Origin: Sphingomonas endophytica
Lineage (GTDB): Bacteria; Pseudomonadota; Alphaproteobacteria; Sphingomonadales; Sphingomonadaceae
Assembly: GCF_001476895.1 (NCBI RefSeq)
Contig: NZ_LDTB01000002.1
Location: 1-42,175 of the forward strand
DNA: 42,175 bases
Direction: 5' to 3'
Below the pieces are notes generated by a model. That model was not told where the DNA came from, did no database searches, and saw nothing but the letters and a program-made list of their open reading frames with translations. Shown one piece after another: positions 18,792-27,508 of this stretch. The first letter of the stretch is position 1, and every line of letters begins with the position of its first letter. The translations under genes were made by a program, and so were the position numbers.

Positions 18792-19523
18792 ATGATGCTG
18801 AAGATGGTGCTCGCGGGAACGATGGGGATGGCGGTGGCCGGTATCGCCGGACCGGCAATGGCGGCGCCCGCGACCGTGACGGTGACGGGTACGGTGTTGA
18901 GCGGCTTCGATGCGGTGGGCACCTTCGGTACAGCGGGGGCCAGCCTGGCCGGGTTGCCGTTCAGCGCGATCTTCACCGTCGATCCGTCGCGCGGTGATAC
19001 GCGCGTGCAGACGGGCACGTTGAACTATCTGTTCGGGCGCGGCGCCGCCTCGCCGGTCAGTGCGGCGCTGACGATCGGCAGCGGCACCTATAACTTCGCC
19101 GGCAGCTACAGCGGCACGGCGCGCGCCACCAACGGCGCGGGGAAGGGCGGCACGGACAGCCTGATGTACATGGTCGAGGACACCAACTTCGCCCTGTCTC
19201 CGCCCGACAACACGCTGTTCTATGTCAGCTTCGATACGCTGCGCGATCTGCTCGGCAGTGCGGACTTCACCAACGCGAGTGTGGTCAACCTGACGACCGC
19301 CGACAATGCGAAGGGGGACGTGCGCATCACGAACCGTAATGCCGCGACGGGTACCTATGGGCCAACCACCTTCGCCGACCTGTCGGTGACCTCGATCCGC
19401 GCGCAGGCGATGTCGGCGGTGCCGGAGCCGGCGACCTGGGCGATGATGGTGGCGGGCTTCGCCGTCGCGGGCGTCGCGCTGCGCCGCGGTCGCCGGGTTC
19501 AGGCGCGGGTGCGGTTCGCCTGA
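18792..19523 (+). CDS. PEP-CTERM (PEPxxWA type) exported protein
   Basis: 243 aa. AGGGGA lies five bases before the ATG at 18792 (a second ATG follows at once). The signal peptide ends near GPAMAAPA. The body is Gly/Thr/Ser-rich beta-type sequence with no known domain. The C terminus has VPEPATWAMMVAGFAVAGVA followed by RRGRR, the tripartite sorting signal (PEP motif, TM helix, basic tail) cut by an exosortase. Such proteins are often encoded with exopolysaccharide genes, as here. No exosortase gene is in the window. Confidence 0.85.
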   Translation: MMLKMVLAGTMGMAVAGIAGPAMAAPATVTVTGTVLSGFDAVGTFGTAGASLAGLPFSAIFTVDPSRGDTRVQTGTLNYLFGRGAASPVSAALTIGSGTYNFAGSYSGTARATNGAGKGGTDSLMYMVEDTNFALSPPDNTLFYVSFDTLRDLLGSADFTNASVVNLTTADNAKGDVRITNRNAATGTYGPTTFADLSVTSIRAQAMSAVPEPATWAMMVAGFAVAGVALRRGRRVQARVRFA

Positions 19524-19617
19524 AGGCCGCCCAAAGGGAGCGCGCGCAACCGGCGGATTGACGCGCGCGTTCCTCGTCGCCGAGACGGCGCCATGCCGGA
19601 GCGGTCAGGAGCAGGCG

Positions 19618-20439
19618 ATGCGGTTGTTCGTGTTCGGGTTGGGCTATGCCGCGCGGGCGATCGCGGATGCGGCGGGTGCGCCGCTGCTCGCCACGACGCG
19701 CGACGGACGCGATGGCACGATACGCTTCGACGACGCCGCGGCGGTGCGCGCCGGTATCGCGGCGAGCACGCATGTCCTGTCATCGGTGCCGCCCGATAAG
19801 ATCGGCGATCCGGTGCTGCGTGCTTATGGCGCGGTGCTGGGGGAACGGTGGCTGGGCTATCTCTCCTCGACCGGCGTGTATGGCGACACCGGCGGGGCAT
19901 GGGTGGATGAGGACGCGGCGGCGGACCGTGGGCGGCGACCGCTGCGCAACGGCGCCGACGCGGCGTGGCTGGCGGCGGGAGCGCGGGTCTTCCGGCTGCC
20001 GGGCATCTACGGCCCAGGCCGTTCGCCGCTGGAACGCGTGGCGACGGGCGAGGCGCACCGCACCGGGATCGCCGGCCAGGTGTTCAGCCGCGTCCATGTC
20101 GCCGACATCGCCAGCGGGGTGGTCGCCGGCTTCGATGCCCCGGCGGGGGCGTACAACCTCGCCGACGACGAACCCGCCGCGCAGGATGCGGTGGTCGCCT
20201 ATGCCGCGCTGCTGCTGGGCGTCGCACCGCCGCCGATCGTGCCGCTGGAGCAATTGGGGTCGGCGGCGCGCGCCTTCCATGCCGAGAACCGGCGCGTCGC
20301 GAACGGCAAGGCGAAGCGGCTGCTCGGCTGGCAGCCGCGCTACCCGGATTACCGCGCCGGCCTCCGCGCCCTGAGCGCCACGACCAGCCCGATCGCCGCC
20401 AGCATGGCCCCCGCCACCGCCAGCGGTGTCCAGCGATAG
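19618..20439 (+). CDS. NAD(P)-dependent epimerase/dehydratase-like SDR protein
   Basis: 273 aa from 19618, where AGGAG lies about ten bases upstream. A Rossmann start (RLFVFGLGYAARAIA) is followed by LGYLSSTGVYGDTGGAWVDE, FRLPGIYGPGRSP and VHVADIASGVVAGFDAP. These fit an atypical extended SDR of the YeeZ-like group. The classical Tyr-x3-Lys pair is not evident, so catalysis is uncertain. The last 91 bases overlap, in convergent orientation, the 3' end of the EamA transporter gene; the last residues (after about 243) may not be conserved. Confidence 0.78.
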   Translation: MRLFVFGLGYAARAIADAAGAPLLATTRDGRDGTIRFDDAAAVRAGIAASTHVLSSVPPDKIGDPVLRAYGAVLGERWLGYLSSTGVYGDTGGAWVDEDAAADRGRRPLRNGADAAWLAAGARVFRLPGIYGPGRSPLERVATGEAHRTGIAGQVFSRVHVADIASGVVAGFDAPAGAYNLADDEPAAQDAVVAYAALLLGVAPPPIVPLEQLGSAARAFHAENRRVANGKAKRLLGWQPRYPDYRAGLRALSATTSPIAASMAPATASGVQR

Positions 20440-21290
20440 CCCTCGAATACGGTCGACAGCAGCATCGCGATTACGGGCACGATCACGCCGTTATAGGCCG
20501 CCTTGGCCGGGCCGATCGTGCGGATGATGCGGAAGTAGAGCGTGAAGGCCAATGCCGAGGCGATGATGCCGAGGTACAGCACCCCGGCGACATAACCGGG
20601 ACGCCCGTCGAACACCGGCGGCCCGGTGGTGATCCACGCCCAGCCGGCATCCAGACCCGCGCCGATCAGCATCGCGGTGGCGAGCGTCGGGATCATCGGA
20701 TAGCGCGCGGCGGTCTTCGTCGCCTGCATGACGTTGGCGGTGGAGGCGGACAGGATCGCGCACAGCGTGAAGGCGATGCCGATCAGCGATTCGGTCGGCC
20801 CGCCGGGGTCGCCGCGCGCCTCCTTGATGAACAGCAGCGCGACCCCGCTCATCGCGATCGCCGATCCGACCAGCAACTGCCGCCCCAGCCGCTGCCCGAG
20901 GAAGACGCGCGCGAACAGCGCGTTGGGGACCAGCAGCAGCGCGAAGATCACCGCGACCAGCCCGGAGGTGATATGCTCCTCCGCACGATATACGAAGTTG
21001 AAGTTGAGCACGAACTGCAGCACGCCGAGCAGCGTGGCGAAGCGCCAGAAGCCGCCTTGCGCGAACAGGGCGCGGGTGCCCGGCGCGCGCTGCCACACGG
21101 CCACGCCGGCCAGCGTCGCGCCGGCGACCAGGAAGCGATAGCTCACCGACCAGCTCGCCGGCACCGCCAGCGCGCCGCCGTGGAGTTGATCGCGGATCAC
21201 GATCCAGGTCGATCCCCAGATGAACACGACCAGCGCGAAGGGGATCAGCACACCGGCGCGCGTGCTGTTGGGGGGATCGGCGGGGCTCAT
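20349..21290 (-). CDS. EamA/DMT-family transporter
   Basis: 313 aa with ten predicted transmembrane helices arranged as two EamA repeats (first from LIPFALVVFIWGSTWIVIRD, second from IGIAFTLCAILSASTANVMQ). It probably exports a small metabolite such as an amino acid; substrate not assignable. Its start overlaps the stop of the threonine aldolase gene (ATGA), making a two-gene operon. That linkage hints at amino-acid handling. Its 3' end overlaps the convergent SDR gene by 91 bases. Confidence 0.87.
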   Translation of the reverse strand: MSPADPPNSTRAGVLIPFALVVFIWGSTWIVIRDQLHGGALAVPASWSVSYRFLVAGATLAGVAVWQRAPGTRALFAQGGFWRFATLLGVLQFVLNFNFVYRAEEHITSGLVAVIFALLLVPNALFARVFLGQRLGRQLLVGSAIAMSGVALLFIKEARGDPGGPTESLIGIAFTLCAILSASTANVMQATKTAARYPMIPTLATAMLIGAGLDAGWAWITTGPPVFDGRPGYVAGVLYLGIIASALAFTLYFRIIRTIGPAKAAYNGVIVPVIAMLLSTVFEGYRWTPLAVAGAMLAAIGLVVALRARRPAR

Positions 21291-22291
21291 GCGAGCGAGG
21301 CGATCGCGTCGGCGAGCGGGCGGATATCCTCCGCGCGCTGGTTCCAGCTGACCACCAGCCGCGCCTCGCCCACGCCCCAGTCGTAGAAGTCGAATCCGGC
21401 GGCGCGCAAGGCTGCGGCCTCCTCGGCGGTGACGCGCAGGAACACCTCGTTGGCCTCGACCGGGTGGAGCAGCCGCGCGCCCGCTGCCTGCGCCAGTAGC
21501 GCCGCGCCGGCATTGGCGGCGCGGGCGCAGTCGAGCCACACATCGTCGTCGAGCATCGCGAGCAGTTGCGCGGCGAGGTAACGACCCTTCGACAGCAGAT
21601 GGCCGGCCCGCTTGCGGCGATAGAGCGTGTCAGCGGCCAGCGCGGTGTCGAAGAACACCAGCGCCTCGGCATTCATCCCGCCGTTCTTGACGAAGCCGAA
21701 GCTGAGCGCATCGACCCCGCCGCGCCACGTCAGGTCCGCGGGCGACGCGCCGGTCGCGACCACCGCATTGGCGAAACGCGCACCGTCCATGTGGAAGCCG
21801 AGCGTGCGCGCCTTCGCCAACGTGCCGAGCGCGGCGACCTCGGCAGGCGTATAGACGCGGCCATATTCGGTGGCGTTGGTGATCGACAGCGCGTGGGGAC
21901 GCTGTTGGTGGACGTCGTAGCGTTGCCGGTCGAGCACATCCGCCACGCCGGCAGGGGTCAGCTTCGCGCCATCGCCGTCCGCCAGCAACAGCTTCGCGCC
22001 ATGGGTGTAGAATTCGGGCGCTCCGCATTCGTCGTTCTGGATATGCGCCTCGCGGTGGCAGACGATCGATCCGTGCGGCGGACAGAGCGCCGCGAGCGCC
22101 AGGCAATTGGCGGCGGTGCCGCTGGGCACCCAGAGCACACGCACCTCGGTTTCGAACACGGCGGAGAAGCGTTCGTCGAGCGCCTTCGACCAGCGATCGC
22201 CGTCATAGGCGGTGTCGAGCGAGTCGGCCGCCGCGATCGCGCGAAGCACGGCCGGGTGGACGGGGGCGGCATTGTCGGAAAAGAAGCGCAT
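21287..22291 (-). CDS. ltaE: Low-specificity L-threonine aldolase
   Basis: 334 aa. PLP enzyme that cleaves L-threonine/L-allo-threonine to glycine and acetaldehyde. Fold-type I features: MRFFSDNAAPVHPAV at the N terminus, SGTAANCLAL phosphate-binding loop, HMDGARFANA with PLP-contacting Asp169, and Lys202 in SFGFVKNGG as the Schiff-base lysine. The motif around the lysine differs from the E. coli type (SKGLGAP) but matches the alphaproteobacterial subgroup. First gene of an operon with the EamA transporter; divergent from the LOV-kinase operon. Confidence 0.9.
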   Translation of the reverse strand: MRFFSDNAAPVHPAVLRAIAAADSLDTAYDGDRWSKALDERFSAVFETEVRVLWVPSGTAANCLALAALCPPHGSIVCHREAHIQNDECGAPEFYTHGAKLLLADGDGAKLTPAGVADVLDRQRYDVHQQRPHALSITNATEYGRVYTPAEVAALGTLAKARTLGFHMDGARFANAVVATGASPADLTWRGGVDALSFGFVKNGGMNAEALVFFDTALAADTLYRRKRAGHLLSKGRYLAAQLLAMLDDDVWLDCARAANAGAALLAQAAGARLLHPVEANEVFLRVTAEEAAALRAAGFDFYDWGVGEARLVVSWNQRAEDIRPLADAIASLA

Positions 22292-22451
22292 GGCCGCTGC
22301 CTTCGATCAGGCGGTCGTCCGGGTCAATATCGGCAGCCGGTCGATCTTGCGTCATCGACATGTAATGCGGAGCGCTTGCGTGTTTCACGGGTTGTTGTAC
22401 GCCGGTTACCGGATGCAATCCAAGTTTATCCCCGCTGGAGCCTTAGCCTGA

Positions 22452-23009
22452 GTGGACATCGAACTTCCCCGATCGTTGATCGACTATCTTGTACAGTCGC
22501 GTGTCGCGCTGGCGCTGGCATCGGTGGAGGAGGATAATCCGCTGTTGATGGTCAACCCGGCTTTTTGTGACCTGACCGGTTATGATGCCGCGGACGTGGT
22601 CGGCAAGAATTGCCGCCTGTTGCAACGCGATGCGCCGAACGACGAGCAGCGGACGCGGCTGCGCGAGTTTCTGACCCGGCCGCGTCAGCCCAACGTCCGG
22701 ACCGCGATCGTCAATTTCCGGAAGGACGGGACACCGTTCGTGAACCTGCTCTACATGTCGCGACTGCGGTCGCTGAACGGCGCGACCAGCTTCATCTTCG
22801 CATCGCAATTTGACGTCAGCCGGTCGCAGCCGGAGCTGCTGGCCGATTACGACCGGGATCTGGGCGCGGTGCTGGGGCGGCTGGCACCGATCGCGGGAGA
22901 GGCCGGGATCGTCGTGGAGGGGACGTTGATGACGATCGCCAACAGCGCGGCGACGGTCGCGCAGGCCAAGCTGATGCTCGACGACCTGAACGGTGTAACC
23001 GGTGACTGA
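22452..23009 (+). CDS. Short LOV-domain blue-light photoreceptor protein
   Basis: 185 aa from a GTG start. Residues about 15-125 are a LOV domain. The flavin-adduct motif is GKNCRLLQ with photoactive Cys54. FMN-contacting Asn88, Asn98 and Gln119 are spaced exactly 10 and 21 residues, as in plant phototropin LOV2. The remaining about 60 residues are a helical extension (ELLADYDRDLGAVLGRLAPI...) with no output domain. It should form a cysteinyl-FMN adduct in blue light and signal through its C-terminal helix, probably to the kinase encoded next. Its stop overlaps the GTG of that kinase gene by eight bases. Confidence 0.87.
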   Translation: MDIELPRSLIDYLVQSRVALALASVEEDNPLLMVNPAFCDLTGYDAADVVGKNCRLLQRDAPNDEQRTRLREFLTRPRQPNVRTAIVNFRKDGTPFVNLLYMSRLRSLNGATSFIFASQFDVSRSQPELLADYDRDLGAVLGRLAPIAGEAGIVVEGTLMTIANSAATVAQAKLMLDDLNGVTGD

Positions 23010-26000
23010 GGCGACGGCGGTCAGCGACGCGATCGTCCCCGTGGTCGGGATCGGTGCCTCGGCGGGCGGGCTGGAGGCGCTGCGCGAGATGCTGACGCCC
23101 GCACAACTGCCGACCGGGCTGGCCTTCGTCGTCGTCCAGCATCTGGATCCCAACCACGAAAGCATGCTGGCGCAGCTGCTGGACCGCAACACCGTGCTGA
23201 AGGTGCTGCAATGCGCGGGCGGCGAGCGGATCGCGCCCGACACCGTCTTCATCATTCCGCCGGGCCACGGGCTGGCGATCCGCGACGGCGTGCTGGAACT
23301 GACCGATTTCCAGCAGCCGCGCGGTCTGCGGCGGCCGATCGACGATTTCTTCATCTCGCTGGCCAGCGACCAGCAATCGAACGCGGCGTGCGTGATCCTG
23401 TCGGGCACCGGCGCGGACGGCACGACCGGGCTGCGCGCGATCAAGGAGAATGGCGGGATCTGCGTAGTGCAGCAGCCCGAAAGCGCCCGTTATGACGGAA
23501 TGCCGCTGTCGGCGGTCGGCACCGGGCTGATCGATTTCGTCCGTCCGGCGGGCGAGATACTGGAATGCATCAGCGGCTTCTTCAGGCGGCGCAGCAGCGA
23601 CCCGGTCGAGGCCGAGGCCGACATGGTCGCGGATCATGTCGACGAATTGTGCCGCGTGCTGCGCGCCGCGATCGGCCATGATTTTTCGGGCTACAAGCGA
23701 TCGACGCTGGTGCGTCGGGTCGAGCGGCGGATGCACGTGCTGGGGATCGACACCAGCCGCGCCTATCTGGCGCGGGTGCGCGGCGATGCCGACGAGTGCG
23801 AGGCGCTGTTCCGCGACCTGCTCATCAACGTCACGCGCTTCTTCCGCGATGCCGAGGCGTTCGAGACGCTGCGCGCGCGGGTGATCGATCCGCTGGTGCG
23901 TGGCCGTCCCGCCGACGAGGAACTGCGCGTCTGGGTGCCGGGCTGTTCGAGCGGCGAGGAAGCCTATACGATCGCGATGCTGTTCGCCGAGGCGGCGCGA
24001 CTGGCCAACGTGGCCGCGGACGTGCAGATCTTCGCCACCGACATCGACGAGCAGATGCTGTCGATCGCGCGTGAGGGCAGCTATCCGGCCGCCGCGCTGA
24101 TCGATCTGCCGCCCGCGTTGCGCGAACGCTATACCGTGCCACATGCGGAGCGGTTCTCGATCGTCGCGCCGATCCGCGACATGATCCGCTTTTCCTCGCA
24201 CAGTCTGGTCAAGGATCCGCCGTTCTCGCGCATCGATCTGGTGTCGTGTCGCAACCTGCTGATCTATTTCGACGACCGGCTTCAGCAATCGGTGGTGCCG
24301 TTGCTGCATTATGCGCTGCGGCCGGGCGGATTCCTGTTCCTGGGCCCGTCCGAGAGCGTCGGGCGGTTCGAGCATCTGTTCCGGCCGCTGGATCAGTCGG
24401 CGCGGCTGTTCGAACGGACGCCCGGAGCGCCCAACTATCCCATCGACCTGCCCGGCAGCGGGCGCACACCGGTGTCGCGGCGCGAACGCGAAGGGCGCGG
24501 CGAAAGCGCGTCGCTGGCGCAGGAGACGCTGGCGATCCGGCGGATGGTGGAGCGTTACGCGCCGCCGAGCCTGATCGTCGATCAGGATGGCGGGATCATC
24601 TCCGCCCATGGCAAGCTGAGCCGCTATTTCGAATTTCCGGTCACGCGCACCGGCGGCAGCAGCGCGGTGAACCTGGCGCGGCCGGGCTTGCGAACCGTGA
24701 TCGGACCGCTGTTGCGGCAGGCCCGCGACGAGAAGCGGCGCGTGGTGGCCCGCGACGTCACGATCGAAACCGATTATGGCGTCCAGCCGACCGAGGTGAT
24801 CTGCGATCCGCTGGGCGACGGATCGCTGTTGTTCGTGTTCCGCGACAGCGGGCCGTTCCGCCCGGCCGACCCGGCCGATCTGTCGGATCTGGAGCCGGGT
24901 GACGATCATCTGGAGGCGCTGGAAGACGAACTGCGGCTGACGCGCCACCGGCTGCGCTCCGCCATTGAGGAACTGGAGACGGCGAATGAGGAGCTGAAAA
25001 GCTCCAACGAAGAAATGATGTCGATGAACGAGGAGCTTCAATCGACGAACGAGGAACTGTCGACCGTCAACGACGAACTGAAAAGCAAGGTCGATCAGCT
25101 GACCGTCGCCAACTCCGACCTCCGCAATTTCTACGAATCGACCGAACTGGCGGTAGTGGTGCTGGACGCGGACCTGCGCGTGCGCAGCTACACCGATGCC
25201 GCGACCAGCATCTTTCCGCTGAAGCCGACCGATCGCGGCCGACCGTTGACCGACGTCGCCAGCCGGTTGCAGGGCAGCGAGCATCTGGATGACGCGCGTG
25301 CGGTGGCGGGCGGCGCGCCTGCGACGCAGCGGCGGGTGATGACGGCGGGCGGTGACCGCGTGCTGTCGATGCGCGTGTTGCCGTATCGTGCGCAGAGCGG
25401 CGCGATCGACGGCACCTCGCTGGTGATGACCGACATCACCGACGCGCTGGCGATGGAGCGGCAGCTCACCGCCGAGCGCGAGCGGCTAGACCTGGCGATC
25501 AAGGCGGCCGGGATCGGCGTGTGGGAATATCGGCCGGAAACCGGCGAAACCGTCGCCGATGCCGTCCAGCAGCGCCTGTTCGGGCTGGATCCCGCCGAGG
25601 CGACCCATATCGACCGCCTGTTCCATCGGATCGACGTCGAGGATCGCGCCGCCGTGGAGGCGGCGCTGCGCCGTGCGGTGGAGCGGAACGGCGATTACGA
25701 GACGATCTTCCGCGTGCCGCGCGAGGATGGACAGACGCGCTGGGTGAAGGGGTTCGGCCGCGTCGTTGCGGGCAGCGTGCCGCTGCGCCTGATCGGCGTG
25801 TCGATCGACGTCACGTCCGAATATGCGCTGGCGGAAACCCGCGAGTTGATGTTGCGCGAGATGAACCACCGGGTGAAGAATCTGTTCGCGGTGATCTCCG
25901 GCATGATCAGCCTGGCGGCGCGCAGCCAGAGTGACGTGGCAACCTTCGCCGACGATATCCGGCGTCGTATCGCCGCGCTGGGCCGCGCGCACTCGCTGGC

Positions 26001-26427
26001 CTCTCCGGCGGGCGAGCCGCAGGCGGTGGGGCTGGACGAGCTCGTCGCGGCGACGCTGGCACCGTATCGCGACCACGCCGCGGTCGAGACCGAGGGGCCG
26101 CGCGTCGCGCTGGATCGTGCCTGCCTGTCGTCGCTGGCGCTGGTGCTGCACGAATGGGCGACGAACGCGGTGAAATATGGCGCGCTGAGCGGCATCGAGG
26201 GCGGCGCGTTGCGCGTCACCTGGACGGCGGACCAGAGCGGAATCGTGTTGATATGGAACGAAAGCGCCGCAACCTCTCCCGGAACGCCACCCGCGACGCG
26301 GGGTTTCGGCTCCGTACTGGTGGAGACGAGCGTGCGGCAACTGAGGGGTGAAATGAGCAATATCGTGACCGACCGATCGTTCCGGCGCGAGATGCGGTTG
26401 CCGGCGGGCGTGATCGCCCGTGACTGA
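23002..26427 (+). CDS. Hybrid CheB-CheR-PAS-HWE sensory histidine kinase
   Basis: 1141 aa. Domain order: CheB methylesterase (about 8-190) with triad Ser20 (GIGASAGG), His47 (VVQHLDP) and Asp139 (GTGADG) intact. CheR methyltransferase follows (about 205-475), with RFFRDAEAF, SAM loop VWVPGCSSGEEAYT and CRNLLIYF. Next are a PAS-like region, an Asn/Glu-rich coiled coil (654-700), two more PAS domains (about 705-820 and 831-950) and an HWE-type kinase with phosphoacceptor His956 (EMNHRVKNL) and LHEWATNAVKYGAL. No chemoreceptor gene is nearby, so the CheB/CheR parts may act on an unknown partner or regulate the kinase. GTG start in a GTGACTGA overlap with the LOV gene; the same junction links it to the response regulator. 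Confidence 0.9.
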   Translation: MTEATAVSDAIVPVVGIGASAGGLEALREMLTPAQLPTGLAFVVVQHLDPNHESMLAQLLDRNTVLKVLQCAGGERIAPDTVFIIPPGHGLAIRDGVLELTDFQQPRGLRRPIDDFFISLASDQQSNAACVILSGTGADGTTGLRAIKENGGICVVQQPESARYDGMPLSAVGTGLIDFVRPAGEILECISGFFRRRSSDPVEAEADMVADHVDELCRVLRAAIGHDFSGYKRSTLVRRVERRMHVLGIDTSRAYLARVRGDADECEALFRDLLINVTRFFRDAEAFETLRARVIDPLVRGRPADEELRVWVPGCSSGEEAYTIAMLFAEAARLANVAADVQIFATDIDEQMLSIAREGSYPAAALIDLPPALRERYTVPHAERFSIVAPIRDMIRFSSHSLVKDPPFSRIDLVSCRNLLIYFDDRLQQSVVPLLHYALRPGGFLFLGPSESVGRFEHLFRPLDQSARLFERTPGAPNYPIDLPGSGRTPVSRREREGRGESASLAQETLAIRRMVERYAPPSLIVDQDGGIISAHGKLSRYFEFPVTRTGGSSAVNLARPGLRTVIGPLLRQARDEKRRVVARDVTIETDYGVQPTEVICDPLGDGSLLFVFRDSGPFRPADPADLSDLEPGDDHLEALEDELRLTRHRLRSAIEELETANEELKSSNEEMMSMNEELQSTNEELSTVNDELKSKVDQLTVANSDLRNFYESTELAVVVLDADLRVRSYTDAATSIFPLKPTDRGRPLTDVASRLQGSEHLDDARAVAGGAPATQRRVMTAGGDRVLSMRVLPYRAQSGAIDGTSLVMTDITDALAMERQLTAERERLDLAIKAAGIGVWEYRPETGETVADAVQQRLFGLDPAEATHIDRLFHRIDVEDRAAVEAALRRAVERNGDYETIFRVPREDGQTRWVKGFGRVVAGSVPLRLIGVSIDVTSEYALAETRELMLREMNHRVKNLFAVISGMISLAARSQSDVATFADDIRRRIAALGRAHSLASPAGEPQAVGLDELVAATLAPYRDHAAVETEGPRVALDRACLSSLALVLHEWATNAVKYGALSGIEGGALRVTWTADQSGIVLIWNESAATSPGTPPATRGFGSVLVETSVRQLRGEMSNIVTDRSFRREMRLPAGVIARD

Positions 26428-26791
26428 TCTCGTGCTGTTGGTGGAGGACGAGCTGCTGATTGCGCTCGACCTGCAAGGGACGATCGAGGACGCCGGGTTC
26501 CGGGTCGAGGGACCGTGCACCACGCTGTCCGAGGCGCAGGAGGCGATCGATCGGCACGGTGCGCGGTTCGCCGCCGCGCTGCTCGACGTGCGGCTGGCGG
26601 ACGACACGGTATTCCCGGCCGCCGATCGCCTGCATGCGGCGGGAGTGCCGTTGCTGTTCCATTCCGGCCACGCCGACGACGCCGACCTGCGCCGCCGTTA
26701 CCCGCTGGCGATGGTCTGCCCCAAGCCGAGCGCGCCCGATACCCTGTCCGCCGCGCTGTTGCGGTGCGTCCAGATGACGCGCGTGGGCTGA
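26420..26791 (+). CDS. Single-domain response regulator
   Basis: 123 aa receiver domain without output domain. Acidic pocket Glu9-Asp10, phosphoacceptor Asp56 (ALLDVRL), Ser81 of FHSGHAD in the Thr/Ser position and Lys101 (CPKPS). This type usually follows HWE kinases and may act as a phosphate sink or as a diffusible signal to a phosphorelay. The GTG start overlaps the kinase stop by eight bases. A strong terminator follows 10 bases after its stop. Confidence 0.87.
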   Translation: MTDLVLLVEDELLIALDLQGTIEDAGFRVEGPCTTLSEAQEAIDRHGARFAAALLDVRLADDTVFPAADRLHAAGVPLLFHSGHADDADLRRRYPLAMVCPKPSAPDTLSAALLRCVQMTRVG

Positions 26792-26801
26792 ACGATACGA
26801 G

Positions 26802-26838
26802 AAAAACCCCGCCGAACCGATGGTCCGGCGGGGTTTTT
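26802..26838. terminator. Bidirectional intrinsic terminator (sensory operon and tRNA-Val)
   Basis: AAAAACCCCGCCGAACC and GGTCCGGCGGGGTTTTT form a GC-rich stem with A5/T5 flanks, so it terminates on both strands. On the plus strand it ends the LOV-kinase-regulator operon. On the minus strand it lies four bases beyond the CCA end of tRNA-Val. Confidence 0.9.
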
Positions 26839-26841
26839 ATA

Positions 26842-26916
26842 TGGTGGGCGTGGCAAGGATTGAACTTGCGACCCCTGCGATGTCAACACAGTGCTCTACC
26901 ACTGAGCTACACGCCC
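26842..26916 (-). tRNA. tRNA-Val (GAC)
   Basis: 75 bases including an encoded CCA (minus-strand end 26844-26842). The acceptor stem GGGCGTG pairs with CACGCCC. The D arm is AGCTCAGTGGTAGAGC; the anticodon stem CTGTG/CGCAG encloses TTGACAT, giving anticodon GAC. The T arm contains GTTCAATCC. All cloverleaf parts are present. Confidence 0.95.
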
Positions 26917-26998
26917 TCCGTAGGGGTGCGCCTCTAACGACTGGTGCCGAGGCGCGCAAGCGGTTTTGGTCTTTTTTTGCGGAAACCGTGCCGGAACC

Positions 26999-27376
26999 TC
27001 AGATCAGCTCGTTGGCGGTGCCGGAATCGAACAGCCGATCGACCTCCAGGACCAGATCGCGCAGGTGAAACGGCTTCGACAGGACGCGCGCCTGTGGCAT
27101 CGCATTGCCGGCCTTCAGCGTTACCGCCGCGAACCCGGTGATGAACATCACCCGCATCCCCGGCGCGATTTCCTGCGCCTTCTGTGCCAGTTCGATCCCG
27201 TCCATTTCCGGCATCACGATATCGGTGAGCAACAGGTCGAACCGCTCGCGCTCCAGCAGCGGCAGCGCGGCGGTGCCGCGATCGACCGAACTGACCTCGT
27301 AGCCCGACTTCTCCAGCGCGCGGGCGAGATACTCGCGCATCACCGCATCATCTTCCGCCAGCAGAATACGTACCAT
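26999..27376 (-). CDS. cpdR: CpdR-like response regulator
   Basis: 125 aa. A receiver domain only: acidic pocket in LLAEDDAVMREYLARALEK, phosphoacceptor Asp52 (LLTDIVMPEMDGIEL), VMFITGFAAVTLK and LSKPFHLRDLVLEV. These segments closely follow Caulobacter CpdR, whose unphosphorylated form directs ClpXP to degrade CtrA and other cell-cycle substrates. Phosphorylation comes from CckA through ChpT. The start at 27376 gives the standard family N terminus. It is divergent from the N-formylglutamate amidohydrolase gene. In some alphaproteobacteria this pathway also affects GTA expression. Confidence 0.9.
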   Translation of the reverse strand: MVRILLAEDDAVMREYLARALEKSGYEVSSVDRGTAALPLLERERFDLLLTDIVMPEMDGIELAQKAQEIAPGMRVMFITGFAAVTLKAGNAMPQARVLSKPFHLRDLVLEVDRLFDSGTANELI

Positions 27377-27508
27377 CGCGACCACCAAACTCCCGTTCGC
27401 GCTCCATATGCCCGAAGGGCGTTGATTTTTCCACCTGTGGACATGGTGAACGCGCGGACAGCGACGACACGTTGCGGTGACGGGACGGCTTCCATAGGGT
27501 GAGCCGGA

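Noticed and set aside
22816..25284. 822-codon open frame antisense to the LOV and CheB-CheR kinase genes
   Set aside because: No ribosome binding site, no domain, His/Arg/Gln-rich composition typical of antisense frames at high GC. The sense strand has intact catalytic motifs throughout.
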